Source: Gracilimonas mengyeensis
GTDB taxonomy: Bacteria; Bacteroidota; Rhodothermia; Balneolales; Balneolaceae
Reading direction: 5' to 3'
Assembly (NCBI RefSeq): GCF_900182705.1
Contig: NZ_FXTP01000016.1
Coordinates: 54,110 to 118,109 of the forward strand
Length of the DNA: 64,000 bases
Positions 1 to 7,417 of the stretch are shown here, one piece after another; within the stretch, counting starts at the first letter, position 1; each line of letters opens with the position of its first letter. The translations under genes and the position numbers were made by a program. The notes beneath the pieces are model-generated. The model was given only the letters and a program-made list of their open reading frames with translations. It searched no databases and was not told where the DNA came from.

Positions 1-372
1 TTGTTGCTGAGCTTCTTGTCCAACCTTCATCAGTTCCGGTTGTACTGTTTCCAATTTCTTTTGCTCTTCTTCAGTAATGTTTACTTGTCCAGCCATTTGT
101 GGATTTCGCTGTGCCATGGCAATTTGCTGAAAGCGAGAAAATTCCATCCCTTGTTCTTCCACAATAGCTCTCACTTTTTCATCAGCTTCCTGCTGAATGC
201 TCTGTGCAGCTGTAGAAATATCTGATACCATCTGCAGATCTTCATCAGAAACCTCTTCTGGACTCAAAGGTTGAGGTTGTTGTGGCATTTGTTGTTGCTG
301 GGCAAAGACTGAGGCTGTACCAAAAACGACTCCCAACGCAATTACGAATGTATATCGCAGTAAATTTTTCAT
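1..372 (-). CDS. DUF4168-type secreted protein, partial (C-terminus outside window)
   Basis: The reverse strand reads an open frame of 124 codons from an ATG at 372 to the window edge with no stop, so the C-terminus is missing. Residues 1-25 form a signal peptide ending in an AxA-like site (VFAQQQQ), predicting export. The mature part starts with a Gln/Pro-rich linker, then an acidic, helical, Gln/Glu-rich segment with EEQGMEFSRFQQIA and a later repeat-like EEEQKKLETVQP. This layout (short exported helical protein with an F-x-x-I-A motif) fits the DUF4168 family, whose function is unknown. It is divergent from the YceI gene across about 300 bp. The family call is by pattern memory only. Confidence 0.7.
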   Translation of the reverse strand, partial: MKNLLRYTFVIALGVVFGTASVFAQQQQMPQQPQPLSPEEVSDEDLQMVSDISTAAQSIQQEADEKVRAIVEEQGMEFSRFQQIAMAQRNPQMAGQVNITEEEQKKLETVQPELMKVGQEAQQQ

Positions 373-677
373 GATTTATAGTCAAAATATTTAAGTGTAA
401 GATTTATACCGATGTAACTAACATCCTTTTCTGTACTAATGCAAACTTAAATTCGGCCGGAATGTTCTATTTTTTTTCATCTTTAACAGCTTGTTACAAT
501 AAAAAGGCCCTTTTCATCCCTCCGGATTTCTCTTGTACTGCCCATTGTCGCTTCTGTTAAATAAAAGAAATCAAAAAAGCTTTAATATTAAATGAATTTT
601 TTATTCTTGCCGATTGTTGTCCCGATAACTTTCGTCAATTAAATAAATCAAAAATTAAACAGAAGTACATCAAGAAC
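373..677. other. Intergenic region between divergent genes
   Basis: This is an AT-rich spacer of about 305 bp between two divergently transcribed exported proteins, so it should contain both promoters. I see no RNA gene, no repeat shared with the rest of the window and no credible small ORF. The only candidate signal is the promoter-like pair listed separately upstream of the YceI gene. Confidence 0.6.
607..633 (+). promoter_or_regulatory. Possible Bacteroidota-type promoter of the YceI gene
   Basis: TTG at 607-609 is followed after 16 nt by TAACTTTC at 626-633. This resembles the Bacteroidota primary sigma-factor pattern (TTG near -33, TAnnTTTG near -7), with seven of eight positions of the -7 box matching. 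It lies about 45 bp before the ATG. Such matches occur by chance in AT-rich DNA. Confidence 0.3.
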
Positions 678-1283
678 ATGAAAGTATTAAATCGAATTAC
701 ATCTATTTTAGCTATTGGTATTTTTGCCATTTCAACTATGGCTGTTGCCAAATTTGCTGCAACCTCCTGGGACATTGACAAGGCACATAGTGCTATCAAT
801 TTTGAAGTGACCCACTTTTTCACCCCGGTAAACGGAACATTTGAAAGCTACAATAGCACAATCAACTTTGATCCTGAGAACCTCGAGGAAAGCTCTATTA
901 ATGTTGAAATTGATGTGAGCAGCATCAATACAAGAAATGAGCGACGTGACAACCACTTGCGCTCTGCAGATTTTTTCAACGCTGAGAAATGGCCACACAT
1001 TACTTTCACCAGCAACACCATTGAGAAAACTGGTGAGAATGAATTTGTAGCCAAAGGCACACTCACAATTAAAGAAACAGAACAAGAAATTGAGCTCCCA
1101 TTTACACTCCTGGGTATCACCGATAACCCAATGAAAGAAAACACTTTGGTAGCGGGTATCACTGCTTCCACCATGGTAAATCGTGGAGATTATGAGGTAG
1201 GTACCGGCGACTGGGCTTCTGACACCGTTATTGGTGATGAAGTAACCGTTGATCTGAATCTGGAGCTGAACGCGGAAAAATAA
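678..1283 (+). CDS. YceI family protein (periplasmic lipocalin-like)
   Basis: A 201-aa protein. Residues 1-24 are a signal peptide, and the mature protein begins with the YceI hallmark W-x-I-D-x-x-H-S-x-I-x-F-E-V-x-H. Further family motifs are INVEIDVSSINT and an R-D-x-H-L-R-S-x-D-F-F-x-x-x-x-W-P-x-I-T-F block near residues 95-115. The family folds as an extended lipocalin that binds polyisoprenoid or other amphiphilic ligands in the periplasm; the ligand here cannot be read from sequence. The gene is monocistronic: a clear terminator follows at 1306-1341. Length is normal for the family. Confidence 0.93.
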   Translation: MKVLNRITSILAIGIFAISTMAVAKFAATSWDIDKAHSAINFEVTHFFTPVNGTFESYNSTINFDPENLEESSINVEIDVSSINTRNERRDNHLRSADFFNAEKWPHITFTSNTIEKTGENEFVAKGTLTIKETEQEIELPFTLLGITDNPMKENTLVAGITASTMVNRGDYEVGTGDWASDTVIGDEVTVDLNLELNAEK

Positions 1284-1305
1284 TTCCAAAATTCACCTAA
1301 TTTTT

Positions 1306-1341
1306 AAAAAAGCATCGTTTCATTGAGACGATGCTTTTTTT
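1306..1341 (+). terminator. Rho-independent terminator after the YceI gene
   Basis: An 8-bp stem (AGCATCGT at 1311-1318 with ACGATGCT at 1328-1335), a 9-nt loop and a T-run to 1341, preceded by an A-run. It starts 23 bp after the stop codon and could also work on the other strand. Confidence 0.9.
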
Positions 1342-1377
1342 ATTTTAACAACTCATACAAAGCACCTACCAAAGACC

Positions 1378-1938
1378 ATGAAAAATAAACGATTCTTAGT
1401 TCTATCCGGATTCATAGTAATAGCAGCACTCTCACGGATCGTACCCCATCCTTATAACTTTGCTCCCATTGGAGCAATGTCTATTTTCGGAGCAGCTTAT
1501 TTTACTGATAAAAAATTCTCCTTTTTGCTGCCACTTGCCGCTATGTTTGTGAGTGACTTGCTGGTTAACAACCTCCTATATGCTAATTTCTATGGAGGAT
1601 TTGTTCTATTCACTCCCGGTTTTTGGTGGATGTATGGCTCTATCGCCTTAATTGTATTGGCAGGCATTTTCATTCTCAAAAAAGTAAATACCAAAACTGT
1701 GATTGCTGGTAGCCTCAGTGCTTCCATCATCTTTTTCCTGGTTACCAACTTTGGAGCCTGGTTAGGAAACCCTATCTACCCGCAAGGACTTGAAGGACTC
1801 TTTATGAGTTACGCCGCAGGTATTCCCTTTTTCCATTATACCGTTTTAGGTGATCTGGTATACTCTGGCGTGATGTTTGGAGCTTTCGAATATGCCCGTA
1901 GTAAAACCCCGGCCCTGCAAACGGTTTCCACCCGATAG
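1378..1938 (+). CDS. DUF6580-type integral membrane protein
   Basis: A 186-aa hydrophobic protein with about five to six membrane helices. N-terminal features are RIVPHPYNFAPIGAMSIFGAAYF and the F-V-S-D-L-L-V-N-N turn; a G-x-W-L-G-N-P-I-Y-P loop follows the fourth helix. This matches the DUF6580 family, described as putative transport proteins and resembling the S-components of ECF vitamin transporters. No substrate can be inferred, and no ECF ATPase lies nearby. It stands between a terminator and the SDR gene 43 bp downstream, so the two could be cotranscribed. Confidence 0.75.
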   Translation: MKNKRFLVLSGFIVIAALSRIVPHPYNFAPIGAMSIFGAAYFTDKKFSFLLPLAAMFVSDLLVNNLLYANFYGGFVLFTPGFWWMYGSIALIVLAGIFILKKVNTKTVIAGSLSASIIFFLVTNFGAWLGNPIYPQGLEGLFMSYAAGIPFFHYTVLGDLVYSGVMFGAFEYARSKTPALQTVSTR

Positions 1939-1981
1939 TACCGGGCTGTTGGTCTTCTGAATCAGAATTCCACCCTCTGTC

Positions 1982-2701
1982 ATGAAAAAGATACTTATTA
2001 CCGGAGCAACCTCAGGTATCGGAAGAGAACTGGCTCTGCAATATGCCCAACAGGGGCATAAAGTAGCGATGGTAGGTCGCCGTACGGAGCGTCTGGAGGA
2101 ATTAAAAGATCAGATTGGGGATCAGGCATTCATTCATACCCTGGACGTTACAGACCACGAGAAGGCTGAACAAGTGTACCAACAGTTGATTGACGAAATG
2201 GGTGGCCTGGATGTGATGATACTGAATGCAGGTATGGGGCGCATTCAGATGTTGCCACCCTGGGAGTCTGAGTCCAAGCTCATTGAACTCAACGCACTGG
2301 CTTTTGCCCACGGTTGCCATTTTGCCTTCGATTATTTTAAAAAGCAGGGGCATGGACAGATCGTTGGAATGTCATCCATGGCCGCTTTATTAGCTCACCA
2401 CCGCGCAGCTGCTTACACGGCCTCTAAGCATTTTATCGCCAACTATATGACCAGCTATCGCCAAAAGGCAAAGCGGGTACCTGCTGACATTACGGTAACT
2501 GAGATCAGGGCAGGCTATATTTGGACAGAAATGACTGAGCGGGCCAGAGGCATGTTTTGGGTGGCATCAACGGAAAAAGCAGCCGAACAGATGATCAAGG
2601 GGATAGAGAAGGGAAAAAACATCTTTTACGTAACAAAACGCTGGCGAATATTGGCCTGGGTGGCCAAACTTGTTCCTGAATGGATTTGGAACCGTATTTG
2701 A
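1982..2701 (+). CDS. Short-chain dehydrogenase/reductase (SDR)
   Basis: A 239-aa classical SDR. The N-terminus carries the nucleotide-binding glycine motif TGATSGIG, followed by an arginine-rich strand end (GRRTERL) that suggests NADP(H) preference. NAG is present as LNAGMG near residue 82, and the catalytic Y-x-x-x-K is YTASK near 149-153 after the SSM serine region. The C-terminus ends in a hydrophobic/aromatic stretch (WVAKLVPEWIWN) that may contact membrane, as in lipid-active SDRs. Substrate is unknown. It converges on the DUF2256 gene, whose stop codon lies one base beyond this stop. Confidence 0.9.
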   Translation: MKKILITGATSGIGRELALQYAQQGHKVAMVGRRTERLEELKDQIGDQAFIHTLDVTDHEKAEQVYQQLIDEMGGLDVMILNAGMGRIQMLPPWESESKLIELNALAFAHGCHFAFDYFKKQGHGQIVGMSSMAALLAHHRAAAYTASKHFIANYMTSYRQKAKRVPADITVTEIRAGYIWTEMTERARGMFWVASTEKAAEQMIKGIEKGKNIFYVTKRWRILAWVAKLVPEWIWNRI

Positions 2702-2842
2702 CTATTTATTCCGTCGGCAACGCTCACTGCAGTATTTCAGATTTTTCCATTCTTTTTCCCATTTTTTTCGCCATTTAAATGGACGTTTACACACCGGACA
2801 AATCTTCTCCAGAAGATCTGATTTTTTGACGGTCTTGGCCAT
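2702..2842 (-). CDS. DUF2256 small zinc-ribbon-like protein
   Basis: A 46-aa protein read from the ATG at 2842, too short for most ORF filters. It has two Cys pairs: ICPVCKRPF near residues 14-22 and YCSERCRR near 37-44, with [13 protein letters not shown] between them. That W-R-K-K-W spacer flanked by C-x-x-C and C-x3-C is the DUF2256 signature; Lys/Arg/Trp richness suggests nucleic-acid or partner binding. DUF2256 genes are commonly found next to cryptochrome/photolyase genes, and here it is last in a minus-strand row after cryptochrome-DASH and DUF3253, 40 bp from the latter. Function is not established. I consider the call secure from the motif and context. Confidence 0.88.
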   Translation of the reverse strand: MAKTVKKSDLLEKICPVCKRPFKWRKKWEKEWKNLKYCSERCRRNK

Positions 2843-2882
2843 GAGTTTATTACGCTGAAACCTCTCTTAATCAAAAAATTTT

Positions 2883-3152
2883 CTACTTCCTTTCATCCAC
2901 AATGGAAAGCCGGATGGGCCCCTTTGCTTTATCCAGTTTGATTTCTTTTCCTTTTTGAGTGATACTGATGAGCCTTTCACTTTGCAACTCCCCTGCCGCT
3001 GTTCGTACGTCGTCCACATGATCTTTCCATACATCAGAAAATAAGTCTTTAGTGACTTCTGAAGGACATACTGATTTTTCCGGACCTCTTTTTTTTGTGA
3101 AGGTCAGGATGCGATTTTTAATCTCTTGTTTTGATTTCTTCATAACTTTCAT
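2883..3152 (-). CDS. DUF3253 domain protein
   Basis: An 89-aa basic protein with a helix-rich N-terminus (I-x-x-x-I-L-x-F-T-x-K-R-G), then C-P-S-E-V-x-K-D-L-F and W-x-D-H-V-D-D-V-R-x-A-A-G-E-L, and a C-terminal wing-like strand pair with G-P-I-R-L. This is the DUF3253 pattern, a small winged-helix-like family of unknown function. The ATG at 3152 lies inside the end of the cryptochrome gene (35-bp overlap); the second ATG at 3143 is also possible and also overlaps. The overlap argues for translational coupling with the cryptochrome. Neighbouring DUF2256 completes the cluster. Confidence 0.82.
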   Translation of the reverse strand: MKVMKKSKQEIKNRILTFTKKRGPEKSVCPSEVTKDLFSDVWKDHVDDVRTAAGELQSERLISITQKGKEIKLDKAKGPIRLSIVDERK

Positions 3153-4542
3153 CCAGGTTTATCATAGGTTTTGGGTATTCATCTCCAATCTTTACGTCAA
3201 ATAACGTCTGTTGTTCGGGGGTCATTTTATGGGGTTCGTGAATGAATTCATCCGGCACACCTTCCAACTCCGAGACCCAGGTACGCACATAGTCTCCGTC
3301 CGAATCATATTTCTGAGCCTGATTGACGATGTTGAAATACCGATTACGGGGATCATGTCCAACCGTCGCATTGTAAGCCCAATTTCCATAATTGCTACAG
3401 GGATCATAATCCAACAGCAGAGATTCGAAGTATTCAGCTCCCATCCGCCAGTCAATATTTAAGTTTTGAGCCAGGAAACTCGCAACATTCTGCCGCCCCC
3501 TGTTGCTCATATACCCGGTGGCATTGAGCTCTCTCATGTTAGCATCAATAAAAGGAATTCCTGTATTACCTTCAGCCCATTTTTTAAATCGATCTTTATC
3601 ATGAGACCAATCTCTTTGCTTAGCCTGGATTCCGGAAGGCCAAAATATCTTATCTCCATGCTTCCAGGCTGAGAATCGGAAATAGTCTCGCCATATTAAT
3701 TCAAAGATCATCCAGTATGTAGATACATTCTTTTTGCGCTGTTCCTCGTACTTATTAACCTCCCAGTAGATTCTGCGTGGCGAAAGGCTGCCATTAGCCA
3801 GCCATGGAGAAAATTTTGAGGAATAATCCGCACCTAATAAACCATTCCGAGTAAACTTGTAATTCTTGAGATGATCTCCTTCCCAAAAATATTCTTGTAA
3901 CCGTTCCAGCGCGGCTTTCTCCCCGCCTTTAAAATCAAGCACAGCCCGGTCATCCTGTTCTTTTTCAGACAACCCCAGTTCTTTCAGGCTGGGAATATCA
4001 CCAACCTCTATGCCATCCACCAATTTAGCTTTAGTTGGTTGCTCATATTCTTTCCGGACTTTAGCTTCTTTTTCTGTCTTTTTGCGATAGTTAGTAAAAA
4101 CATCCGGTATCTCGTTTTTTGAATATGGAATATCATTGATATGAAATAATGTACTCTCCCAGGTAAAACTCAACTTGTCACCAAGCCGGCTTTTTAGCTT
4201 TTCCTCAATATCAATTTCTTCACGGGTGATCTCTTTAGGAATGAATACTACATCAACATCATACTTCTCAACCAAGTCCGGGATAACTTCTTCGGGCTTA
4301 TCCCTGCGTACTACCAAGTCGCACCCAATATCTTGCAAACTTGATTTAAGATCCTCAAGAGACTCAATCAAAAACTGAGCCCGAAGGGAACCTGTTTTTG
4401 GGAAACCAAATGAGGTGTTACCAAAATGCCTTGGGTCTACGCAGTATAGCGGGATCATCTCATCTGCCTGGCATGCCTTGATTAAGGACTCATTATCATG
4501 AATCCGTAAATTATTTCGAAACCAAATTATCGCTCGTGTCAT
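3118..4542 (-). CDS. Cryptochrome DASH / DNA photolyase family protein
   Basis: A 474-aa flavoprotein. Residues 1 to about 130 form the antenna-binding alpha/beta domain, starting with I-I-W-F-R-N-N-L-R-I-H-D-N. The C-terminal FAD domain contains W-R-D-Y-F-R-F, then P-F-I-D-A-N-M-R-E-L and Y-M-S-N-R-G-R-Q-N-V-A-S-F, followed by D-Y-D-P-C-S-N-Y-G-N-W. The S-N-R-G-R-Q and N-Y-G-N-W forms are typical of the DASH branch, which repairs cyclobutane dimers, especially in single-stranded DNA, and may signal blue light. It is first in the row cry-DUF3253-DUF2256. The gene has its own upstream region of 180 bp shared with the divergent isocitrate dehydrogenase. I give no gene symbol, as the naming of DASH proteins varies. 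Confidence 0.93.
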   Translation of the reverse strand: MTRAIIWFRNNLRIHDNESLIKACQADEMIPLYCVDPRHFGNTSFGFPKTGSLRAQFLIESLEDLKSSLQDIGCDLVVRRDKPEEVIPDLVEKYDVDVVFIPKEITREEIDIEEKLKSRLGDKLSFTWESTLFHINDIPYSKNEIPDVFTNYRKKTEKEAKVRKEYEQPTKAKLVDGIEVGDIPSLKELGLSEKEQDDRAVLDFKGGEKAALERLQEYFWEGDHLKNYKFTRNGLLGADYSSKFSPWLANGSLSPRRIYWEVNKYEEQRKKNVSTYWMIFELIWRDYFRFSAWKHGDKIFWPSGIQAKQRDWSHDKDRFKKWAEGNTGIPFIDANMRELNATGYMSNRGRQNVASFLAQNLNIDWRMGAEYFESLLLDYDPCSNYGNWAYNATVGHDPRNRYFNIVNQAQKYDSDGDYVRTWVSELEGVPDEFIHEPHKMTPEQQTLFDVKIGDEYPKPMINLDESYEEIKTRD

Positions 4543-4654
4543 ATATAACTCCTTTGCAGATGGAAGTTATTTCAAAGAGGATTCATTCCCGGAATCAGAA
4601 ATTTGAAAACTTCAGTATTCATTCCTCAAGCTGAATAAAACCGCTTTTGGCAGG

Positions 4655-4687
4655 CATCACATTTGGATTACAAAATCAATATATTTA
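4655..4687 (+). promoter_or_regulatory. Possible promoter of the isocitrate dehydrogenase gene
   Basis: TTTTG at 4655-4659 and TATATTTA at 4680-4687, 20 nt apart, match the Bacteroidota pattern TTTG / about 19 nt / TAnnTTTG at seven of eight -7 positions. It would place the start of transcription about 30 nt before the ATG. Confidence 0.4.
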
Positions 4688-4723
4688 GCACTAATAAACC
4701 TAAAGCGCTAAACAAATCTTTGC

Positions 4724-5734
4724 ATGAAAAACGTTGTGTTAATTCCCGGTGATGGGATTGGATCTGAAATCACGAATTCTGTAACAACCATACTTGAAAA
4801 AGCCGGTGCAGAAGTAAATTGGGTTGAAAAGTCAGCTGGCTTGAAAGCCTATGAGGAAACAGATAATCCCCTCCCGGATGATACTGTAGAGGCCATAGAT
4901 GAACATAGAATTGCTCTAAAAGGCCCGCTTACCACACCTGTTGGTTCCGGTTTCAGATCGGTAAATGTAGCGCTTCGCCAAAAGTTTAACCTGTATAGCA
5001 ACATTCGTCCAGCCCGCACGCTCCCAAGTATTGACACCCCTTTCAGAGACGTGGACATGGTTCTTTTCCGCGAAAATACACAGGGACTTTATATTGGCAA
5101 AGAACAATGGGTTGAAGAAGCAGATAAAGAACGCCACTCTGAAGCCATTGCGGTAGTAACTGAAAAGGCCAGCGAGCAAATTATCCGCGCTGCATTTGAG
5201 TACGCGGTTAGAAATGAGCGTAAGAAAGTTAGTCTCATACACAAGGCCAATATTCTGAAATTAACCACCGGCTTGTTTCTTGAAGTTGGAAAGCGGGTTG
5301 CCGAAGATTATCCGGATATCCAGTTTGAAGACCTGATTGTAGACAACATGGCCATGCAGATGGTGATGCGTCCACAGCAATTTGATGTAGTGGTAACCAC
5401 TAACCTTTTCGGTGATATCCTCTCTGACCTGGCTTCTGGCCTCGTAGGCGGACTTGGTGTAACCGGTGCTGCAAATATCGGTGATGACGCCGCAATGTTT
5501 GAAGCCGTTCACGGTTCCGCTCCCGATATTGTAGGCAAAAATATTGCGAATCCCCTGGCCTTGCTGTTTTCTTCTTTGATGATGCTGGAGCATATTGATC
5601 AGCACCAGGTAGCTGAAAACATTCGAAAAGCTATTTATAAGACACTGGTAGAGAAGAAAGTATACTGCACGCCAGATATTGGTGGTAAAGGTACCACATC
5701 AACCTTTACACAAGCTATTTGTGATAATATCTGA
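4724..5734 (+). CDS. NAD-dependent isocitrate/isopropylmalate-family dehydrogenase, probably isocitrate dehydrogenase
   Basis: A 336-aa beta-decarboxylating dehydrogenase. It opens with L-I-P-G-D-G-I-G. The substrate-loop region is [19 protein letters not shown], and the catalytic Lys sits in H-K-A-N-I-L-K. Metal-binding aspartates are in D-N-M-A-M-Q and [10 protein letters not shown]. The C-terminal [13 protein letters not shown] block is complete. The V-N-V-A-L-R loop and short length resemble NAD-dependent isocitrate dehydrogenases (EC 1.1.1.41) rather than LeuB, and no leu genes are nearby; homoisocitrate activity cannot be excluded. It would feed the TCA cycle. A strong terminator follows. 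Confidence 0.85.
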   Translation: MKNVVLIPGDGIGSEITNSVTTILEKAGAEVNWVEKSAGLKAYEETDNPLPDDTVEAIDEHRIALKGPLTTPVGSGFRSVNVALRQKFNLYSNIRPARTLPSIDTPFRDVDMVLFRENTQGLYIGKEQWVEEADKERHSEAIAVVTEKASEQIIRAAFEYAVRNERKKVSLIHKANILKLTTGLFLEVGKRVAEDYPDIQFEDLIVDNMAMQMVMRPQQFDVVVTTNLFGDILSDLASGLVGGLGVTGAANIGDDAAMFEAVHGSAPDIVGKNIANPLALLFSSLMMLEHIDQHQVAENIRKAIYKTLVEKKVYCTPDIGGKGTTSTFTQAICDNI

Positions 5735-5762
5735 TAGCTCATAAGCTTATCAATAATATTAT

Positions 5763-5789
5763 AAAGGCTGCCTTAGAGCAGCCTTTTTT
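5763..5789 (+). terminator. Rho-independent terminator after isocitrate dehydrogenase gene
   Basis: A 9-bp perfect stem (AAAGGCTGC at 5763-5771 with GCAGCCTTT at 5778-5786), a 6-nt loop and a T-run. It starts 28 bp after the stop and could also serve the converging holin-like gene. Confidence 0.92.
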
Positions 5790-5809
5790 ATTGAATAGGA
5801 TTTTTGCTA

Positions 5810-6139
5810 TCAGCCGAACAATGAAGTAAGAATCCAGCTTATGATTGACATCACCAAGCCAAAAGCCAGCGCCCATCCAAAGCTTTTAACTTTAAAGGAA
5901 TCAATTATGGCATCCACAAGCATGATAAGCAAGGCATTTATCACCCATACAAACAATCCAAAGGTGAGAATGGTAATTGGTAAGCTCAGGATTACCAGTA
6001 CCGGTTTTATGAATACATTTACCAGAGCCAACACAGCAGCTACTAAAACCGCACTCCAAAAGTTTTTTACTTCCACGCCATTCAGTAATTTAGCCGTCAC
6101 ATAAACTGAAACGCTATTTAATATCCAAGCCCAAATCAT
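5810..6139 (-). CDS. Phage holin family IV-type / YvlD-like membrane protein
   Basis: A 109-aa protein with four hydrophobic helices and short polar turns. The motif V-N-V-F-I-K-P-V-L after helix two and L-P-I-T-I-L-T-F-G-L before helix three are typical of the mycobacterial-type 4-TM holin superfamily (YvlD in Bacillus). Despite the name, chromosomal members are not phage genes; they are uncharacterised inner-membrane proteins. No phage genes accompany it here. It converges with the isocitrate dehydrogenase and is divergent from the ElaA gene 73 bp away. Confidence 0.85.
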   Translation of the reverse strand: MIWAWILNSVSVYVTAKLLNGVEVKNFWSAVLVAAVLALVNVFIKPVLVILSLPITILTFGLFVWVINALLIMLVDAIIDSFKVKSFGWALAFGLVMSIISWILTSLFG

Positions 6140-6212
6140 AGATTCATTATTTAGTTAATGGTCGAAGCACTGTACGATAGTATTTCAAAAATGTTTAACA
6201 CTACCCGAAATC

Positions 6213-6647
6213 ATGGAAATAATATACTCATCCTTCAATGATTTAACATCTCAACAGCTCGAAGATGCCTTTGCCCTCCGGCAGAAGGTATTCATCATTG
6301 AGCAAGAGTGCTTCTACCCTGATATTGATGGGTACGATGCCCAAGCAACTCACCTGTTCTTTTATGACGACCAAAAGTTAGCAGCTTATTTGCGGATTTT
6401 TAAAAAGGGAATCAAATATGAACAAGAAGCCAGTATCGGCAGAATTGTAGTAGATCCGGAATATCGGAGAACCGGTCTGGGACCAAAACTGATAAACAAA
6501 GGTATTGAGCTCTGTGGAAAGGAACCTATTCGGATTGAAGCTCAGGCTGCCTTAGTAGATTATTACGGTACTTTAGGTTTTACCCCAAAAGGTGACGTTT
6601 ATATTGTGGATGGTATAGACCATATACAAATGACTTATCCGGATTAA
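6213..6647 (+). CDS. elaA: ElaA-like GNAT family N-acetyltransferase
   Basis: A 144-aa GNAT protein. The N-terminal ALRQKVFIIEQECFYPDIDGYD block is the ElaA signature (R-x-x-V-F-x-x-E-Q-x-C-x-Y-x-D-x-D). The acetyl-CoA loop is V-D-P-E-Y-R-R-T-G-L-G near residues 78-88, followed by an I-E-A-Q-A strand and a Y-Y-G-T-L-G-F motif. ElaA proteins acetylate small amines or protein N-termini; the substrate here is unknown. It converges with the Hpt gene, the stops being one base apart. Confidence 0.88.
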   Translation: MEIIYSSFNDLTSQQLEDAFALRQKVFIIEQECFYPDIDGYDAQATHLFFYDDQKLAAYLRIFKKGIKYEQEASIGRIVVDPEYRRTGLGPKLINKGIELCGKEPIRIEAQAALVDYYGTLGFTPKGDVYIVDGIDHIQMTYPD

Positions 6648-6648
6648 A

Positions 6649-7011
6649 TTAACTTTTTCTGGATATCTCCCGCTTTACCTCATCCAGTTCAATCAATGCA
6701 TCCTCATACCCCTTCTCTATTGCTTTGATGAGAGCAGGAATTTCATCTAAATGTTCTTCGTTCTTTGCATGATCTTCTATTTGCTGGGCTTTGGCCTTTA
6801 ATTCTTCCAATCCTACATAAGACAAAGTCGGCTTTATTTTATGAGCTGCTGCTCTAAGTTCAGGAAATTTATCAGCCTCAAAGGCTTGCCGGATATCACG
6901 AAGCTGCCTGGGAGTTTCCTCAATAAATAAATCGATCATTTCCCTGATTACTCCAAAATCCCCGTCTGTAATCTCTGTGAGATACGTAAAGTCTGTCTGT
7001 CTTCTTCTCAT
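6649..7011 (-). CDS. Stand-alone Hpt (histidine phosphotransfer) domain protein
   Basis: A 120-aa all-helical protein. The phosphorylatable histidine is His57 in the motif A-A-A-H-K-I-K-P-T, followed by the usual L-S-Y-V-G-x-x-x-L turn that stacks against the active-site helix. The upstream F-I-E-E-T-P-x-Q-L segment is also typical. Such proteins relay phosphate between hybrid histidine kinases and response regulators. No hybrid kinase or response regulator is adjacent, so its partner must be encoded elsewhere. The C-terminus carries a charged helix extension after the four-helix bundle. Confidence 0.9.
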   Translation of the reverse strand: MRRRQTDFTYLTEITDGDFGVIREMIDLFIEETPRQLRDIRQAFEADKFPELRAAAHKIKPTLSYVGLEELKAKAQQIEDHAKNEEHLDEIPALIKAIEKGYEDALIELDEVKREISRKS

Positions 7012-7417
7012 ATTTTTTATGTGATAGTGATACCTCTCAATTCAATAATGATTATAAAATTGAACCCAAAGAGAAGAAATGCGAATTAAAATTCCCCAAA
7101 AATATATACGAAATGTACACCTCACCACGAGGTTTATAAAATCCAAATTGTAGCGTCGAATATCAGCCTGTAAAAATTACAATACCTACCAATACCAATA
7201 CTACGATTTTAAAGATCAATGCCTTCCAATTTTTCATTGCTATGTATGTTTATTTGCTAACCGTTCTGCAATTGGATAGAACGAAATATTTTGGAAAGAA
7301 GCAAGTTATCCACAACTATTTATTAAAATTTTTTAATCTAAAAACCCTAAAACCCGCAGATACAGCCCCTTTTTTACAATTCATTGCACTTTTGCACAAT
7401 TTATCCACATAAAAAGG
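7012..7417. other. AT-rich intergenic region downstream of glmS
   Basis: About 400 bp between the Hpt gene and the end of glmS. It holds the candidate 24-aa membrane peptide listed separately. I see no terminator hairpin directly after glmS and no palindrome of the kinds found in other gaps. Confidence 0.5.
7163..7237 (-). CDS. Candidate 24-aa single-span membrane peptide
   Basis: An ATG at 7237 opens a 24-codon frame with three lysines near the N-terminus, then an uninterrupted run rich in Val/Leu/Ile and a stop. This is a plausible one-helix membrane peptide, but no Shine-Dalgarno site is visible and short hydrophobic frames arise by chance in AT-rich DNA. No function is suggested. Confidence 0.28.
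   Translation of the reverse strand: MKNWKALIFKIVVLVLVGIVIFTG

Noticed and set aside
732..1289. 185-codon open frame on the minus strand opposite the YceI gene
   Set aside because: It is a shadow of a strong, motif-complete gene; the peptide has no family pattern and odd composition.
5810..6139. Prophage signal from the holin-like protein
   Set aside because: The holin-IV/YvlD family is common in ordinary chromosomes, and no other phage gene is nearby.
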